Of a stretch of 64,000 nucleotides of DNA, positions 44,605 through 53,699 are shown one piece after another. Within the stretch, counting starts at the first letter, position 1. The number at the start of each line of letters is the position of its first letter. The translations under genes and the position numbers were made by a program. Source of the DNA: VXMF01 sp965206775 (GTDB taxonomy: Bacteria; Acidobacteriota; Terriglobia; Bryobacterales; UBA6623); assembly GCA_965206775.1 (NCBI GenBank), contig CBDBKU010000003.1:2294001-2358000 (forward strand). The letters are read 5' to 3'. A model generated the notes under the pieces. The model saw only the letters and a list, made by a program, of their open reading frames with translations. It was not told the origin of the DNA and did not search any database.

Positions 44605-45372
44605 CTACCGCATCACACGGAAGGGATTGAATCCCGGTCCGTGCGCGATAGCGGGCGATTCGGCCAATGCCGGTTTTCGGCCGTTCACGTACAGCGCGCC
44701 GACCCGCTGCAGGCCCTCGCGCAGTGCCAGTTCGGCGGGCGGCTTGCCGGGCGAGATCGGGGAATCGTCGGGGATTCTGTCGGTGGCGACGGCCGTGAAT
44801 CCGGCTTCGCGAAACGCGTCAGCCCATTGGTCGGAGTCGAGTCTGTGAAGTGCCAGCCCCATTTCAAGATCCCATCCCTCGGAGAACGGGTTCTCGCGGT
44901 AGTAGTTGATCAGAACGTGAAACGAACCGCCGTGCGCTGCAACTCGGTACATCTCGCCAGCAGCCAAACGCAAGTCAGTCCAGTAATATGCAGACTCGAT
45001 GCTCAGAACATGGGTGAAGTAATTCTCCGCCCACGGGATCTCCTCGGCCGATGCGGGAGCGAACAGAACATTGTCCAGATCCTCGCATCGCTGCCTCGCG
45101 CGGCCAATCATTTCGCCCGACACGTCGATGCCGACGAAGGCGCCCTCGGCAAGGCGCTCCGAGAGGATACGGGCTGTCCAGCCATCGCCGCAGCCAACGT
45201 CCAAGACGCGGGAGTCGCCGGCCATGCGAACCCTCTCAAGCATGAGATCGGCTAGACGCTTGTGCCTCCGCTCCATTCCGTCGGCCTTGCCAGTTCGGAC
45301 CCATTCGTCAAAGGTGTCCTTGACCGCGTCCGTTCTAGGGCCTCGTGTCAGGCGTGAGGGGTCAGCTGTCAA
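44605..45372 (-). CDS. class I SAM-dependent methyltransferase
   Basis: 255 residues. The Rossmann SAM site VLDVGCGDGWTARIL (motif I) is followed by VGIDVSGEMIGRAR (motif II) and FAPASAEEIPWAENYFTHVLSIES (post-motif). The C-terminal half is variable and probably sets substrate choice; the pattern is similar to UbiE/sterol-type methyltransferases. It lies 50 bases upstream of the M49-like gene on the same strand-neighbourhood and may be independent. Confidence 0.85.
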   Translation of the reverse strand: MTADPSRLTRGPRTDAVKDTFDEWVRTGKADGMERRHKRLADLMLERVRMAGDSRVLDVGCGDGWTARILSERLAEGAFVGIDVSGEMIGRARQRCEDLDNVLFAPASAEEIPWAENYFTHVLSIESAYYWTDLRLAAGEMYRVAAHGGSFHVLINYYRENPFSEGWDLEMGLALHRLDSDQWADAFREAGFTAVATDRIPDDSPISPGKPPAELALREGLQRVGALYVNGRKPALAESPAIAHGPGFNPFRVMR

Positions 45373-45538
45373 GGGGAAGTGTCCTCTGTGTCATGAGACT
45401 GCCGTGTCAGCTGCGGTCGGTCAGCATCCATCGTTCTTACGGTGGCGGTCCTTGGCAACGCAGCACATTCGGATTTGACAACCCGTCAGGAACCTGATCG
45501 AGGCGGAAGGGCTCAGCTCCGGGTGTCGCACTCAGGCG

Positions 45539-46330
45539 TCACTCGGGCTGCGGCCGATAGGGAGGGAACTCCGCCTTGCGGCGCTCTATGAAGCTCGCGG
45601 CACCTTCTCTGACATCCGGTCGGCCGAATGACCGGACCATCTCCTCCAGTGCCTCCGCAGCTGCCCCGTCAATGGTCCGTGCGTAGTCTGAATACACTTG
45701 GTTCTTGATCGCAGCCATCGAACCGGGCGAACAGTTCCCAGCAAGGTCTGTGGCGTACGCGATGGTCCTGTCGAGCAGTTCGTCGCGCGGGAAGACTGCG
45801 TTCACCAAGCCGATCTGCTCGGCCTCGTCGGCTAGGACCACACGCGCCGAAAGCAGGAGGTCCAGAGCCTTGGAATGGCCCACCAATCGGGGCAGCAGCC
45901 ACGAAATGCCGTACTCCGCAATGAGGCCTCGGCGTGCAAATGCGGTTGTTATCTTGGCGCCGCGTGCCGCAAAGCGGATGTCGCAGCAAAGCGCGTGCAC
46001 GAGCGAGACCCCTGCGCAGCCACCGTTGATCGCACAAATGATCGGCTTGGGAATGGAAAGCGCATAGTGGACCGGACGTCCCGGCTGGCGAATTCGGTCG
46101 ATCGTGTGCTGGCCCGAGGTTTTGAGGCCTTGGACATCCGCGCCGACGCTGAATGACTTTCCTGCCCCGGTCAGCACGATCGCCCTGACTTCAGGATCGT
46201 CCCGGCACTCGTCCAGCAGGTCGAAGTAATGATCGCGCATTGCAGGCGTGATGGCATTGTTACGCTCGGGGCGATTGAACGTCAGCACCGCCACGCGATC
46301 GTGTTTCTCGAATAGCAGCTTCTCAGGCAT
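45539..46330 (-). CDS. enoyl-CoA hydratase/isomerase family protein
   Basis: 263 residues, crotonase fold. Oxyanion-hole motifs are GAGKSFSVGADVQGL and INGGCAGVSLVHALCCDIRFA. The segment TTAFARRGLIAEYGISWLLPRLVG has Glu in the position of the catalytic residue of many hydratases. Substrate unknown. It is distinct in sequence from the homologue at 22095-22883, so not a recent duplicate. Confidence 0.9.
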   Translation of the reverse strand: MPEKLLFEKHDRVAVLTFNRPERNNAITPAMRDHYFDLLDECRDDPEVRAIVLTGAGKSFSVGADVQGLKTSGQHTIDRIRQPGRPVHYALSIPKPIICAINGGCAGVSLVHALCCDIRFAARGAKITTAFARRGLIAEYGISWLLPRLVGHSKALDLLLSARVVLADEAEQIGLVNAVFPRDELLDRTIAYATDLAGNCSPGSMAAIKNQVYSDYARTIDGAAAEALEEMVRSFGRPDVREGAASFIERRKAEFPPYRPQPE

Positions 46331-46658
46331 CAGTGCGGAGCCCCTATTCTATCGCCAAAGGGCCCATCCGCGAGGTCCCGGCGGACCCTCGAATGTACGT
46401 GACGCAATGGCGATGGCAGTCGAGGGTCGGTCGCCATCCCGTTGACATCGATGTGTCAGTCAACACGGACCCTTGGGCTTCCTTATTGGCGCTCTGAAGG
46501 AGGTTGGCGGATCGACGGCAACGGTCCGATGCGCCAAAGGTCGCCAGAAGATTCCGTGACCTCTGGACACTGGCCAAGCCAGAACAAGTCTCCGGCTTGA
46601 GATCAGAGCGAGCGGGCGTCAGTGACTGGCGCAGAGTCCCAGAGGGACCTGGCAGAGG
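46331..46658. other. non-coding stretch
   Basis: About 330 bases with no recognised feature. Confidence 0.4.
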
Positions 46659-47020
46659 CTAGGGAGAACCTCGGGTGAAAAAGACGATGCACATCTCATC
46701 GGACGTCGTATTGCCCCATCCGACTGCGACCGGCGAATTGTTCGGATTCCGCGGATTGTTGGCCGAGTTGTCATGAATAGCCGACACCTCCAGTCGATCG
46801 GTTAGATGGAGAGGCACGGGTTTGACGTAGGTATAGAATTCCCGCAGGTCGAAGTCCCAGTGGTCGATATACACCAGCGGTGTCTTCTTCCCGGATTCGG
46901 AAACCTTGTCCGTGCGGATTTCCCGACCAAGCCGGTGCATGTGCGGAAGCACGAAGCTGCCGATTCGTTCGGAGTTGAACTTGGCAGTGACCTCGTACCC
47001 CCGGTTCGACCGTCCATTCG
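46659..47020 (-). pseudogene. C-terminal remnant of a copper type II monooxygenase-like protein
   Basis: Minus strand: GSFVLPHMHRLGREIRTDKV, YIDHWDFDLREFYTYVKPVP, IHDNSANNPRNPNNSP and VGWGNTTSDEMCIVFF, which follow the C-terminal lobe of PHM/DBM-type ascorbate-dependent monooxygenases (HxH and FDNSxxNPxNP, RWGxQTxDEM). No N-terminal lobe exists; the frame upstream runs into purM. A truncated relic. Confidence 0.6.
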
Positions 47021-47088
47021 CCTGGGACTGACTCTCCCGTGTTGGGGGCGGCGAGGTTTCGGAACCTTGCGATAATGGACCCATACCG

Positions 47089-48129
47089 ATGGCGCGAGAG
47101 CCTTTAACGTACGCCGCAGCCGGTGTTGATATCGACGTGGCGGAGAGCGCCACCGATCGAATCCGAGAGCTGGCGCATCGCACATTCGATGAGAACGTGC
47201 TCGCCGGCATCGGCGCGTTTGGAGCTGTGTATTCGCTCGCAGGAAAGCAGCTAGCGGATCCGGTCCTCGTGAGTTCGGCGGATGGAGTCGGGACCAAGCT
47301 CAAGGTCGCCTTCGCCGCGAATCGGCACGATACGGTGGGCCAGTGCCTAGTCAATCACTGCGTCAACGACATCGCCGTCCAAGGCGCCATTCCGCTGTTC
47401 TTCCTGGACTACTTCGCTGTCGGTCGGCTGAACCCGGACGTCGTCGAGCAGGTTGTCAGTGGCATCAGCCTCGCTTGTTCCGAGAACGGTGTGGCGCTGA
47501 TAGGGGGAGAAACGGCCGAGATGCCCGGAATTTACCGGGACGGCGAGTACGACCTTGCAGGATTCATCGTCGGGGCCGCCGGGCGTCAGGACCTCCTACT
47601 GGGATCGAGGGTCCAGGAAGGTAGCAAGTTGATCGGCCTGGCATCCAACGGCCTTCACACGAACGGCTATTCGCTGGCCCGCAAGGTCTGTTTCGACATT
47701 GCAGCATTTCGCGTGGACGAATGGCGGCCGGAGCTGGACGAGACTGTCGGCGACGAACTGCTCAAGGTGCATCGCAGCTACCTGAGGCCGATTCGCGAAC
47801 TCAACGAGGCGGGTTTGCTGCAGGCTGCCGCACATATCACCGGCGGTGGAATTACCGACAACACGCCCCGCATGCTTCCGGACGGGCTGCAGGCCCGAAT
47901 CTGGACCGACAGGTGGTCCGTCCCGCAGGTATTCACGCTCCTGCAGGATCTCGGAGGAATCGAATTGGACGAAATGTGGCGCACATTCAATATGGGCATC
48001 GGAATGATCGCATGCGTGCCTCCGGACGGTGCCGCACGGGCTCTACAGATCTTCGACGCGATCGGAGAGACGGCGTTCCAGGTGGGAGTCGTCGAGGCTG
48101 GCACCAGAGGAGTGGTCTACGAATCATGA
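47089..48129 (+). CDS. purM: phosphoribosylformylglycinamidine cyclo-ligase
   Basis: 346 residues of the AIRS family, purine synthesis step 5 (FGAM to AIR, ATP-dependent). Typical segments are YAAAGVDID, SSADGVGTKLKVA, NHCVNDIAVQGAIPLFFLDYFA, LIGGETAEMPGIY and GLHTNGYSLAR. A GATAAT box at 47072-47077 precedes the ATG by 11 bases. Its stop overlaps the purN ATG. Confidence 0.97.
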   Translation: MAREPLTYAAAGVDIDVAESATDRIRELAHRTFDENVLAGIGAFGAVYSLAGKQLADPVLVSSADGVGTKLKVAFAANRHDTVGQCLVNHCVNDIAVQGAIPLFFLDYFAVGRLNPDVVEQVVSGISLACSENGVALIGGETAEMPGIYRDGEYDLAGFIVGAAGRQDLLLGSRVQEGSKLIGLASNGLHTNGYSLARKVCFDIAAFRVDEWRPELDETVGDELLKVHRSYLRPIRELNEAGLLQAAAHITGGGITDNTPRMLPDGLQARIWTDRWSVPQVFTLLQDLGGIELDEMWRTFNMGIGMIACVPPDGAARALQIFDAIGETAFQVGVVEAGTRGVVYES

Positions 48130-48728
48130 ATCGGCTCGGCATCTTGATTTCCGGGCGGGGCTCGAACTTCGAGGCTATTGCCGACAGCATTGACGAAGGT
48201 CGGCTCGACGCTGAGATTGCCATCGTGATCAGCAACAACCCGCATGCACAAGGCCTGCGACGCGCGAAGGAGCGCGGCCTCAAGGCCGTCTGCGTTCGGT
48301 CTCGTGCGATGGAGCGCGAAGCCTATGACCGCCTCGTGGTCGACCGGCTGCGAGAGGCTCGGGTCGATTTGGTTTGCCTCGCGGGATTTATGCGATTGCT
48401 AAGCGCATATTTCGTGGCTGAATACCCGCAAAGGATCCTGAATATCCACCCGTCACTATTGCCATCGTTCCCGGGACTCGAGGCCCAGGTGCAAGCTTTG
48501 GAGCATGGAGTGACGTACTCTGGCTGCACGGTGCACTTCGTTGACGAGCGCCTGGACGCAGGGCCGATCATCGCGCAGGCGGTTGTTCCTGTGTTGGACG
48601 AGGATGACGAAGACGCGCTCTCGGCCCGCATACTGGAACAAGAGCACCGAATCTACAGTGAGGCAATCCATCTCGTGCTGAGCGGGAAATTTCGCATTGA
48701 GGGGCGTCGGGTATTGCGAGCAGTATGA
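48126..48728 (+). CDS. purN: phosphoribosylglycinamide formyltransferase
   Basis: 200 residues. It transfers formyl from 10-formyl-THF to GAR in purine synthesis. Landmarks are LGILISGRGSNFEAI, the Asn-His-Asp catalytic set in ILNIHPSLLPSFPG and GCTVHFVDERLDAGPII. The ATG overlaps the purM stop; a longer upstream frame is a read-through of the purM region and is rejected. Its stop overlaps the tyrS ATG. Confidence 0.97.
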   Translation: MNRLGILISGRGSNFEAIADSIDEGRLDAEIAIVISNNPHAQGLRRAKERGLKAVCVRSRAMEREAYDRLVVDRLREARVDLVCLAGFMRLLSAYFVAEYPQRILNIHPSLLPSFPGLEAQVQALEHGVTYSGCTVHFVDERLDAGPIIAQAVVPVLDEDDEDALSARILEQEHRIYSEAIHLVLSGKFRIEGRRVLRAV

Positions 48729-49942
48729 CGATCGATCAGCAGATCGAGTACCTACGCAAGGGCTGCGCGGAGATCATCTCGGAGGTGGAACTCCGAGACC
48801 GCTTGGTGCAATGCGCTAAGGAGGGCAGGCCGTTGCGTGTCAAAGCCGGTTTCGACCCGACCTCACCAGATCTTCATCTAGGACACACGGTGCTGCTCCG
48901 CAAGATGAAGCATTTCCAGGATTTAGGCCATACAGCGATCTTCTTGATAGGCGACGTGACGGGTCTTATCGGTGATCCGACCGGGAGGAATTCCACGCGA
49001 CCTCCGATGACCCGGGAGCAGATTCTAGAGAACGCCGAGACTTACAAGAAGCAGGTATTCAAGATCTTGGACGAAGAACGGACCGAGATACGCTTCAACG
49101 GTGAGTGGCTGCTGGAACTGGGGACGCTCGGGATGATCCGGCTATGCTCCAACGCCACCATCGCTCAGTTGCTCGAGCGGGAGGACTTCACGCAGCGCTA
49201 CAAGCAGGGCAAGCCGATCAGCCTGCACGAGTTCCTCTATCCCCTCACGCAGGCCCAGGACTCTGTGGCGCTGGAGGCGGACGTGGAGCTTGGTGGAACC
49301 GACCAGACGTTCAACCTGTTGCTAGGTCGGGAACTGCAGGCCAGCCACGGCCAGCCTCGCCAGATCGTGGCGACCATGCCGATCCTGGAGGGACTGGACG
49401 GCGTCCAGAAAATGTCGAAGTCGCTCAATAATTACATCGGCATCTGTGAGCCGCCGGAGGTCATGTACCGCAAGGTGATGCAAATCTCTGATGATCTTAT
49501 GTATCGCTACTACGAGCTGGTGACAGACCTGCCTCTGAGCGATATCGAGTCAATGCAGCGAGATACGGCGAGTGGAGCGGTGCATCCGATGGACCTCAAG
49601 CACGAGCTTGCCCGGCGGATCGTCACGGACTTTCACGGTGGGGACGGGGCGGCACGCGGAGGAGAGGCCTTTCGGCGTGTTGTTCAAAACAAGGAGGTCC
49701 CGGCCGAGATGCCGGAAATGCACATGCCTGCCGACATGCGCGACCAGCCTGCGATTCGCATCGACAAGCTTCTACGTGCCGCGGGACTGGCTAGGTCAGG
49801 GGCCGAGGCGAACCGAAAGCTCAAGGAAAACGCGGTCAGCGTGAACGGTGTCAGGCACCGTGAGATGAGCTACGAAGTCCCGCCTGGAGCATCCGAGCTG
49901 GTGCTGAAGTTCGGCAAGAAATGGGCGCGGGTGCGACTCTAA
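48725..49942 (+). CDS. tyrS: tyrosyl-tRNA synthetase
   Basis: 405 residues, class Ic aminoacyl-tRNA synthetase of the TyrRS-2 (TyrZ-like) type. HLGH at 51-54 is the HIGH motif and KMSKS at 229-233 is canonical. An S4 RNA-binding domain occupies the C-terminus (IRIDKLLRAAGLARSGAEANR). The ATG overlaps the purN stop, so purM, purN and tyrS form a tightly coupled operon. Confidence 0.97.
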   Translation: MTIDQQIEYLRKGCAEIISEVELRDRLVQCAKEGRPLRVKAGFDPTSPDLHLGHTVLLRKMKHFQDLGHTAIFLIGDVTGLIGDPTGRNSTRPPMTREQILENAETYKKQVFKILDEERTEIRFNGEWLLELGTLGMIRLCSNATIAQLLEREDFTQRYKQGKPISLHEFLYPLTQAQDSVALEADVELGGTDQTFNLLLGRELQASHGQPRQIVATMPILEGLDGVQKMSKSLNNYIGICEPPEVMYRKVMQISDDLMYRYYELVTDLPLSDIESMQRDTASGAVHPMDLKHELARRIVTDFHGGDGAARGGEAFRRVVQNKEVPAEMPEMHMPADMRDQPAIRIDKLLRAAGLARSGAEANRKLKENAVSVNGVRHREMSYEVPPGASELVLKFGKKWARVRL

Positions 49943-50211
49943 GCTTTGGGGTTCCAGGCCGAAGGCGCTGAAGGATTAGTGTCGCAAGACACGAGAAAAT
50001 ATCGGTTCGGCTATTGCGCGTGACTTGCGGCAAGGACGATCCGAAAGTTCGCTTTCCTCCAATCAATTCCTTCGCCGAATTGTTGTCAGCGTCAATCCGC
50101 AAGTTCTGGCGGATAGTTGTGGATCGCGCGTCTTCTGCTGACCGGTAGCCGTGCGCAGCCGGCCCTGGAGCCCGTCGCTGGCACGGCTGCCCTCTCACCC
50201 GGCGTGATTCA

Positions 50212-51563
50212 ATGGGAAGTCTGGTGCCACGCTCGTTCAGCATCAAGAACTTCGGATGCCGCGCCACGCAGGCTGACGGAGCCGGCATTGCGGCGGACTT
50301 GGCTGCGCGCGGCCTGCTTCCTGCCGACGAACGGCGCATAGCCGATGTCGTGGTGGTCAACACCTGCACCGTCACCTCCGAGGCGGACCGGGACGCACGG
50401 CAGTCCATTAACCGCATCCATCGTGAGAATCCGGGCGCAGAGATCCTCGTGACCGGATGCTACGCCCAGCGCAACAGGCCCTGTCCGCACTCAAGGGCGT
50501 GAAGTGGGTCGTTGGCAATTCGCACAAGCACGCTATCGGACAGATTGTGGCGCCAAAGCTGGTGCAGATCAACGGAGCCTCCGGCCCGTCGCTGTCTTAC
50601 CACGGCGAAATAGGGTCCGGTGGAACGCTTGTGGGAGATATCTCCCAGCAATCGGAGTTGCATGCGCTGCCGAGCGGGGATCCCCTCGGACGCAGCAGGC
50701 CCAACGTCAAGGTGCAGGATGGCTGCGACAACCGTTGCTCGTTCTGCATTATCCCGTCGGTGCGGGGCAGGAGCCGCAGCGCCATGGCGGAAGCCGTCAT
50801 TCAAGAGATCCGCAGCCTCCAGGACGACTTCCCGGAAATCGTCCTCACCGGTATCAACTTGGGGCGGTGGGGCCGCGACCTAAACGGGCGGCCGCGGCTT
50901 GCGGAATTGCTCGAAGCGTTGCTAGCCGAGACGTCAGTGCGCAGGATTCGGCTCAGTTCTGTCGAGCCGATGGACTGGAGCGACCGCTTGTTGGAGCTAA
51001 TGGCATCGTCCCCGCGGATCGCCAACCATGTCCACATGCCACTGCAATCCGGTTCCGACGCCGTTCTTCGACGGATGCGCCGGCGCTATCGCGTGCGCCA
51101 CTACGAGAACCGGCTCATGCTGGTGCGCAGGGCGATGCCCTCGGCCGCAATCGGAGCGGACGTGATGGCGGGTTTCCCAGGGGAGTCGGATGGAGAATTC
51201 GAGCAGACGAGGGCGTTTGTCGAGCGGATGCCGTTTACGTACCTGCACGTTTTCTCGTATTCCTCGCGGGACGGCACGGACGCAGCCGGATTCGAACGCC
51301 AGATACCGAAGTCAGTCAAGCGCGAACGCAACCGAGCCCTGCGGGAACTCATCGAGCGCAAGAACGCATCCTTCCGGCGGAGCCACGTCGGCACAAGCGT
51401 ATCGGTCGTGACGCTTGCTGCTGCCGGGAATCGCGTTCGCGCTCTCAGCGACAACTTCATTGAGGTCGACGTCTCGGGTGGCCCTGTCCGGCCCGGGACC
51501 CTGAGGGCCGTTCGAATTGATGGCGTCGAAGGCAACCGCACGCTAGGCAGCTGGGTAGTTTGA
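50212..51563 (+). pseudogene. mtaB: tRNA methylthiotransferase MtaB-like, with frameshift
   Basis: MiaB-family radical SAM enzyme, expected to add a methylthio group to t6A37 in tRNA. The N-terminal UPF0004 domain (FSIKNFGCRATQADGAG, NTCTVTSEADRDARQ, VTGCYAQR) is in one frame to about 50470. The rest is in another frame: VQDGCDNRCSFCIIPSVRG (C-x3-C-x2-C for the SAM cluster), NHVHMPLQSGSDAVLRRMRR, and a TRAM-like C-terminus. The shift needs only a 1-2 base change, so a sequencing error is as likely as real loss. Confidence 0.8.
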
Positions 51564-51612
51564 GCGCCCGCCGAACCGATTGGCCCGAGGGCATTCGGCT
51601 ATCATCTTCGGG

Positions 51613-53079
51613 ATGCCCGTGGACGATACGGAAGCGACCCGCTCGAAAGCGTCTCGCTACTTCCCTCAATGGCAAAGCGCCGATCTGCCGGAGGCGCCGA
51701 AGCTGTCCCCGGGGCAGTGGAAAATTTTAATCGGGCCCGGCTTGCTGTTCGCAGGCAGCGCTATCGGCGGTGGCGAGTGGCTCTTCGGTCCTATCGTCAC
51801 GGCCCAGTACGGCGGCCAGCTCATGTGGATCGCCATGATTAGCATCGTGCTTCAGATCAGCCACAACCTGTGCATGATGCGGTACACGCTCTACACCGGG
51901 GAGCCCATCATGGTCGGCTTCTTTCGCATGTTTCCAGGCCCGAAGTTCTGGGTGGTCTTCTACTTGATGCTTGACCTCCCCGGTATCTGGCCGTATCTGG
52001 CCTCGAACGCCGCCGTCCCCCTGGTGTCGGCGTTTCTCGGGCATCTGCCGGGGCCCGAGCACGACAGCATCTTGAGGTGGGTCTCCTACGGCATCTTCAC
52101 GGCAGCGTTCCTGCCGCTAATCTTCGGCGGCAAAATCTACAACATGGTCGAGAAGGTGATGGTCGGAAAGATCGTCGTCGTGCTGGGCTATCTCGGATTC
52201 GTTTGCCTCTTCTTGGTGAGCTGGAACACGTGGGTGGCAGTCTTCACAGGCTTCGTTCGCATAGGGTCGTTTCCCGACAAGGAGATTGACTGGGCGACGC
52301 TCGCCGCTTTCGCTGCGATCGCCGGCATGGGCGGCATTTCGAACACGGGCTTTTCGAACTATGCCCGCGACAAGGGATGGGGCATGGGGCCCCTGGTCGG
52401 CGCGATACCGAGCATGATCGGAGGGAAGAAGGTCGAACTGGCACACGTGGGCAAGGTGTTCCCGTTGAACGAGGAATCACTTCGCCGATGGAAGGGCTGG
52501 ATGCGACATCTGCTGCGAGATCAGTTCGGCATCTGGGCCATTGGATGTGTAATCGGCATGGCGCTCCCTTCCATGCTGTCGCTGGAATACATTGCAGGAG
52601 CCGAGGTGCAAGGACACGCAGCGGCTGCGATGACCGCACGCGGCATTGCCGATCGCTCTGGCGAGATCTTCTGGTTTCTCACGCTGCTGTGCGGCTTCAT
52701 CGTCCTGTCGCCAGGGCAGATCTCGGACATCGACAATCTCGTGCGTCGCTGGACGGAACTGATTTGGACCGGTAGCAAGCGCGTCCGGCACCTGGAGGGC
52801 AACCAAGTGAAGTACGTCTACTACTCGATCATGGCCCTCTACTTCGTGTGGGGCTTCATCGCGCTGCGCTTGACGCCGAATCCCTTGTTCCTGGCTGTTC
52901 TCACTGGATCCTTGCGAAACCTCGGAATGAGCGCAACCGCACTTCACGCCCTCTATGTCAACCGCAAGCTGCTTCCGAAGCCGTTGCGCCCGCCACTGAT
53001 CATGCAGGTGAGCCAAGTGGCTTGCTTCGTGTTCTTCCTTGGCATCTCGACGATTGCCTTCTACCAGCAGCTGGCCTAG
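51613..53079 (+). CDS. Nramp-like divalent metal transporter family membrane protein
   Basis: 488 residues with about 11-12 helices. Similarity to Nramp transporters lies in the first helices (GPGLLFAGSAIGGGEWLFGP) and the central AAIAGMGGISNTGFSNYARDKGWGMG. The canonical metal-binding DPGN of helix 1 is replaced by IGGGEW, so substrate or mechanism probably differ. The ATG at 51613 follows a TATCAT box by 7 bases; the longer start at 51580 is less likely. Confidence 0.8.
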   Translation: MPVDDTEATRSKASRYFPQWQSADLPEAPKLSPGQWKILIGPGLLFAGSAIGGGEWLFGPIVTAQYGGQLMWIAMISIVLQISHNLCMMRYTLYTGEPIMVGFFRMFPGPKFWVVFYLMLDLPGIWPYLASNAAVPLVSAFLGHLPGPEHDSILRWVSYGIFTAAFLPLIFGGKIYNMVEKVMVGKIVVVLGYLGFVCLFLVSWNTWVAVFTGFVRIGSFPDKEIDWATLAAFAAIAGMGGISNTGFSNYARDKGWGMGPLVGAIPSMIGGKKVELAHVGKVFPLNEESLRRWKGWMRHLLRDQFGIWAIGCVIGMALPSMLSLEYIAGAEVQGHAAAAMTARGIADRSGEIFWFLTLLCGFIVLSPGQISDIDNLVRRWTELIWTGSKRVRHLEGNQVKYVYYSIMALYFVWGFIALRLTPNPLFLAVLTGSLRNLGMSATALHALYVNRKLLPKPLRPPLIMQVSQVACFVFFLGISTIAFYQQLA

Positions 53080-53699
53080 GGACAGAGGCAAGTGCTTGCC
53101 GCGTAGCCCGTTGATCGACGATCGGTAGTGCCTGCCATGCTATGCGATTCGTCCGGCTGGGATTCTGCGGAACGGATTCGCGTTGTCTACCGACAAAGTT
53201 CAGGGCTTGGGAGGACCGCTGCAAGGACCGACGTCCCGCTAGGACTCCGATAAAGAGGGCGAGATCCTTGCTGGCCGACGGATGACGATTGGCTGCCCCC
53301 CGGGGCTCTCTCGATTCCCGGGACCAGCGATTGCGTCGTCTCTGGGAATCTCATGCATCCTTCCCGGTAGTCTTGCGGGCCCATTTCCTGAGGATGCCTC
53401 CGATTGAGTGAGAGGGTAGGGGAGGCGAGGCCCTGCACGTCGGATAGTGGCCGCCTCCGGCGCCTTGCGCTTCCCGTGCCATGGACCTGGCTCGTCTCCG
53501 GCTACGGGCGCCCGGGTCCGACGGATTCATATTGCAGCGACTCGGTGCGCTTCTCGCGAGTAGGGCTCGAGAGTCGCATTCAGGGCGGAAAACGTCCACT
53601 TTCTCGCGAGAATTCGGTTGAATTCGCGTGAAATTGACTCTAGGCTAGTGCCAGTCGGGGAGTGCCAATCACTTAACGAATCCGAAGGAGGACCGTTCG
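53080..53699. other. long upstream region of the TonB-dependent receptor
   Basis: 620 bases with no recognised gene. It holds a pair of palindromic repeats (53551-53610) and a strong ribosome site AAGGAGG (53685-53691) for the receptor gene. Confidence 0.5.
53551..53610. repeat. two copies of TTCTCGCGAG spaced exactly 50 bp
   Basis: Copies at 53551-53560 and 53601-53610; each contains the palindrome CTCGCGAG. The 50-bp spacing (about five helical turns) and position about 100-150 bases before the receptor ATG fit a regulator binding site. Confidence 0.4.

Noticed and set aside
47721..48125. Upstream extension of purN
   Set aside because: It overlaps purM in another frame and lacks family similarity; purN starts at 48126.
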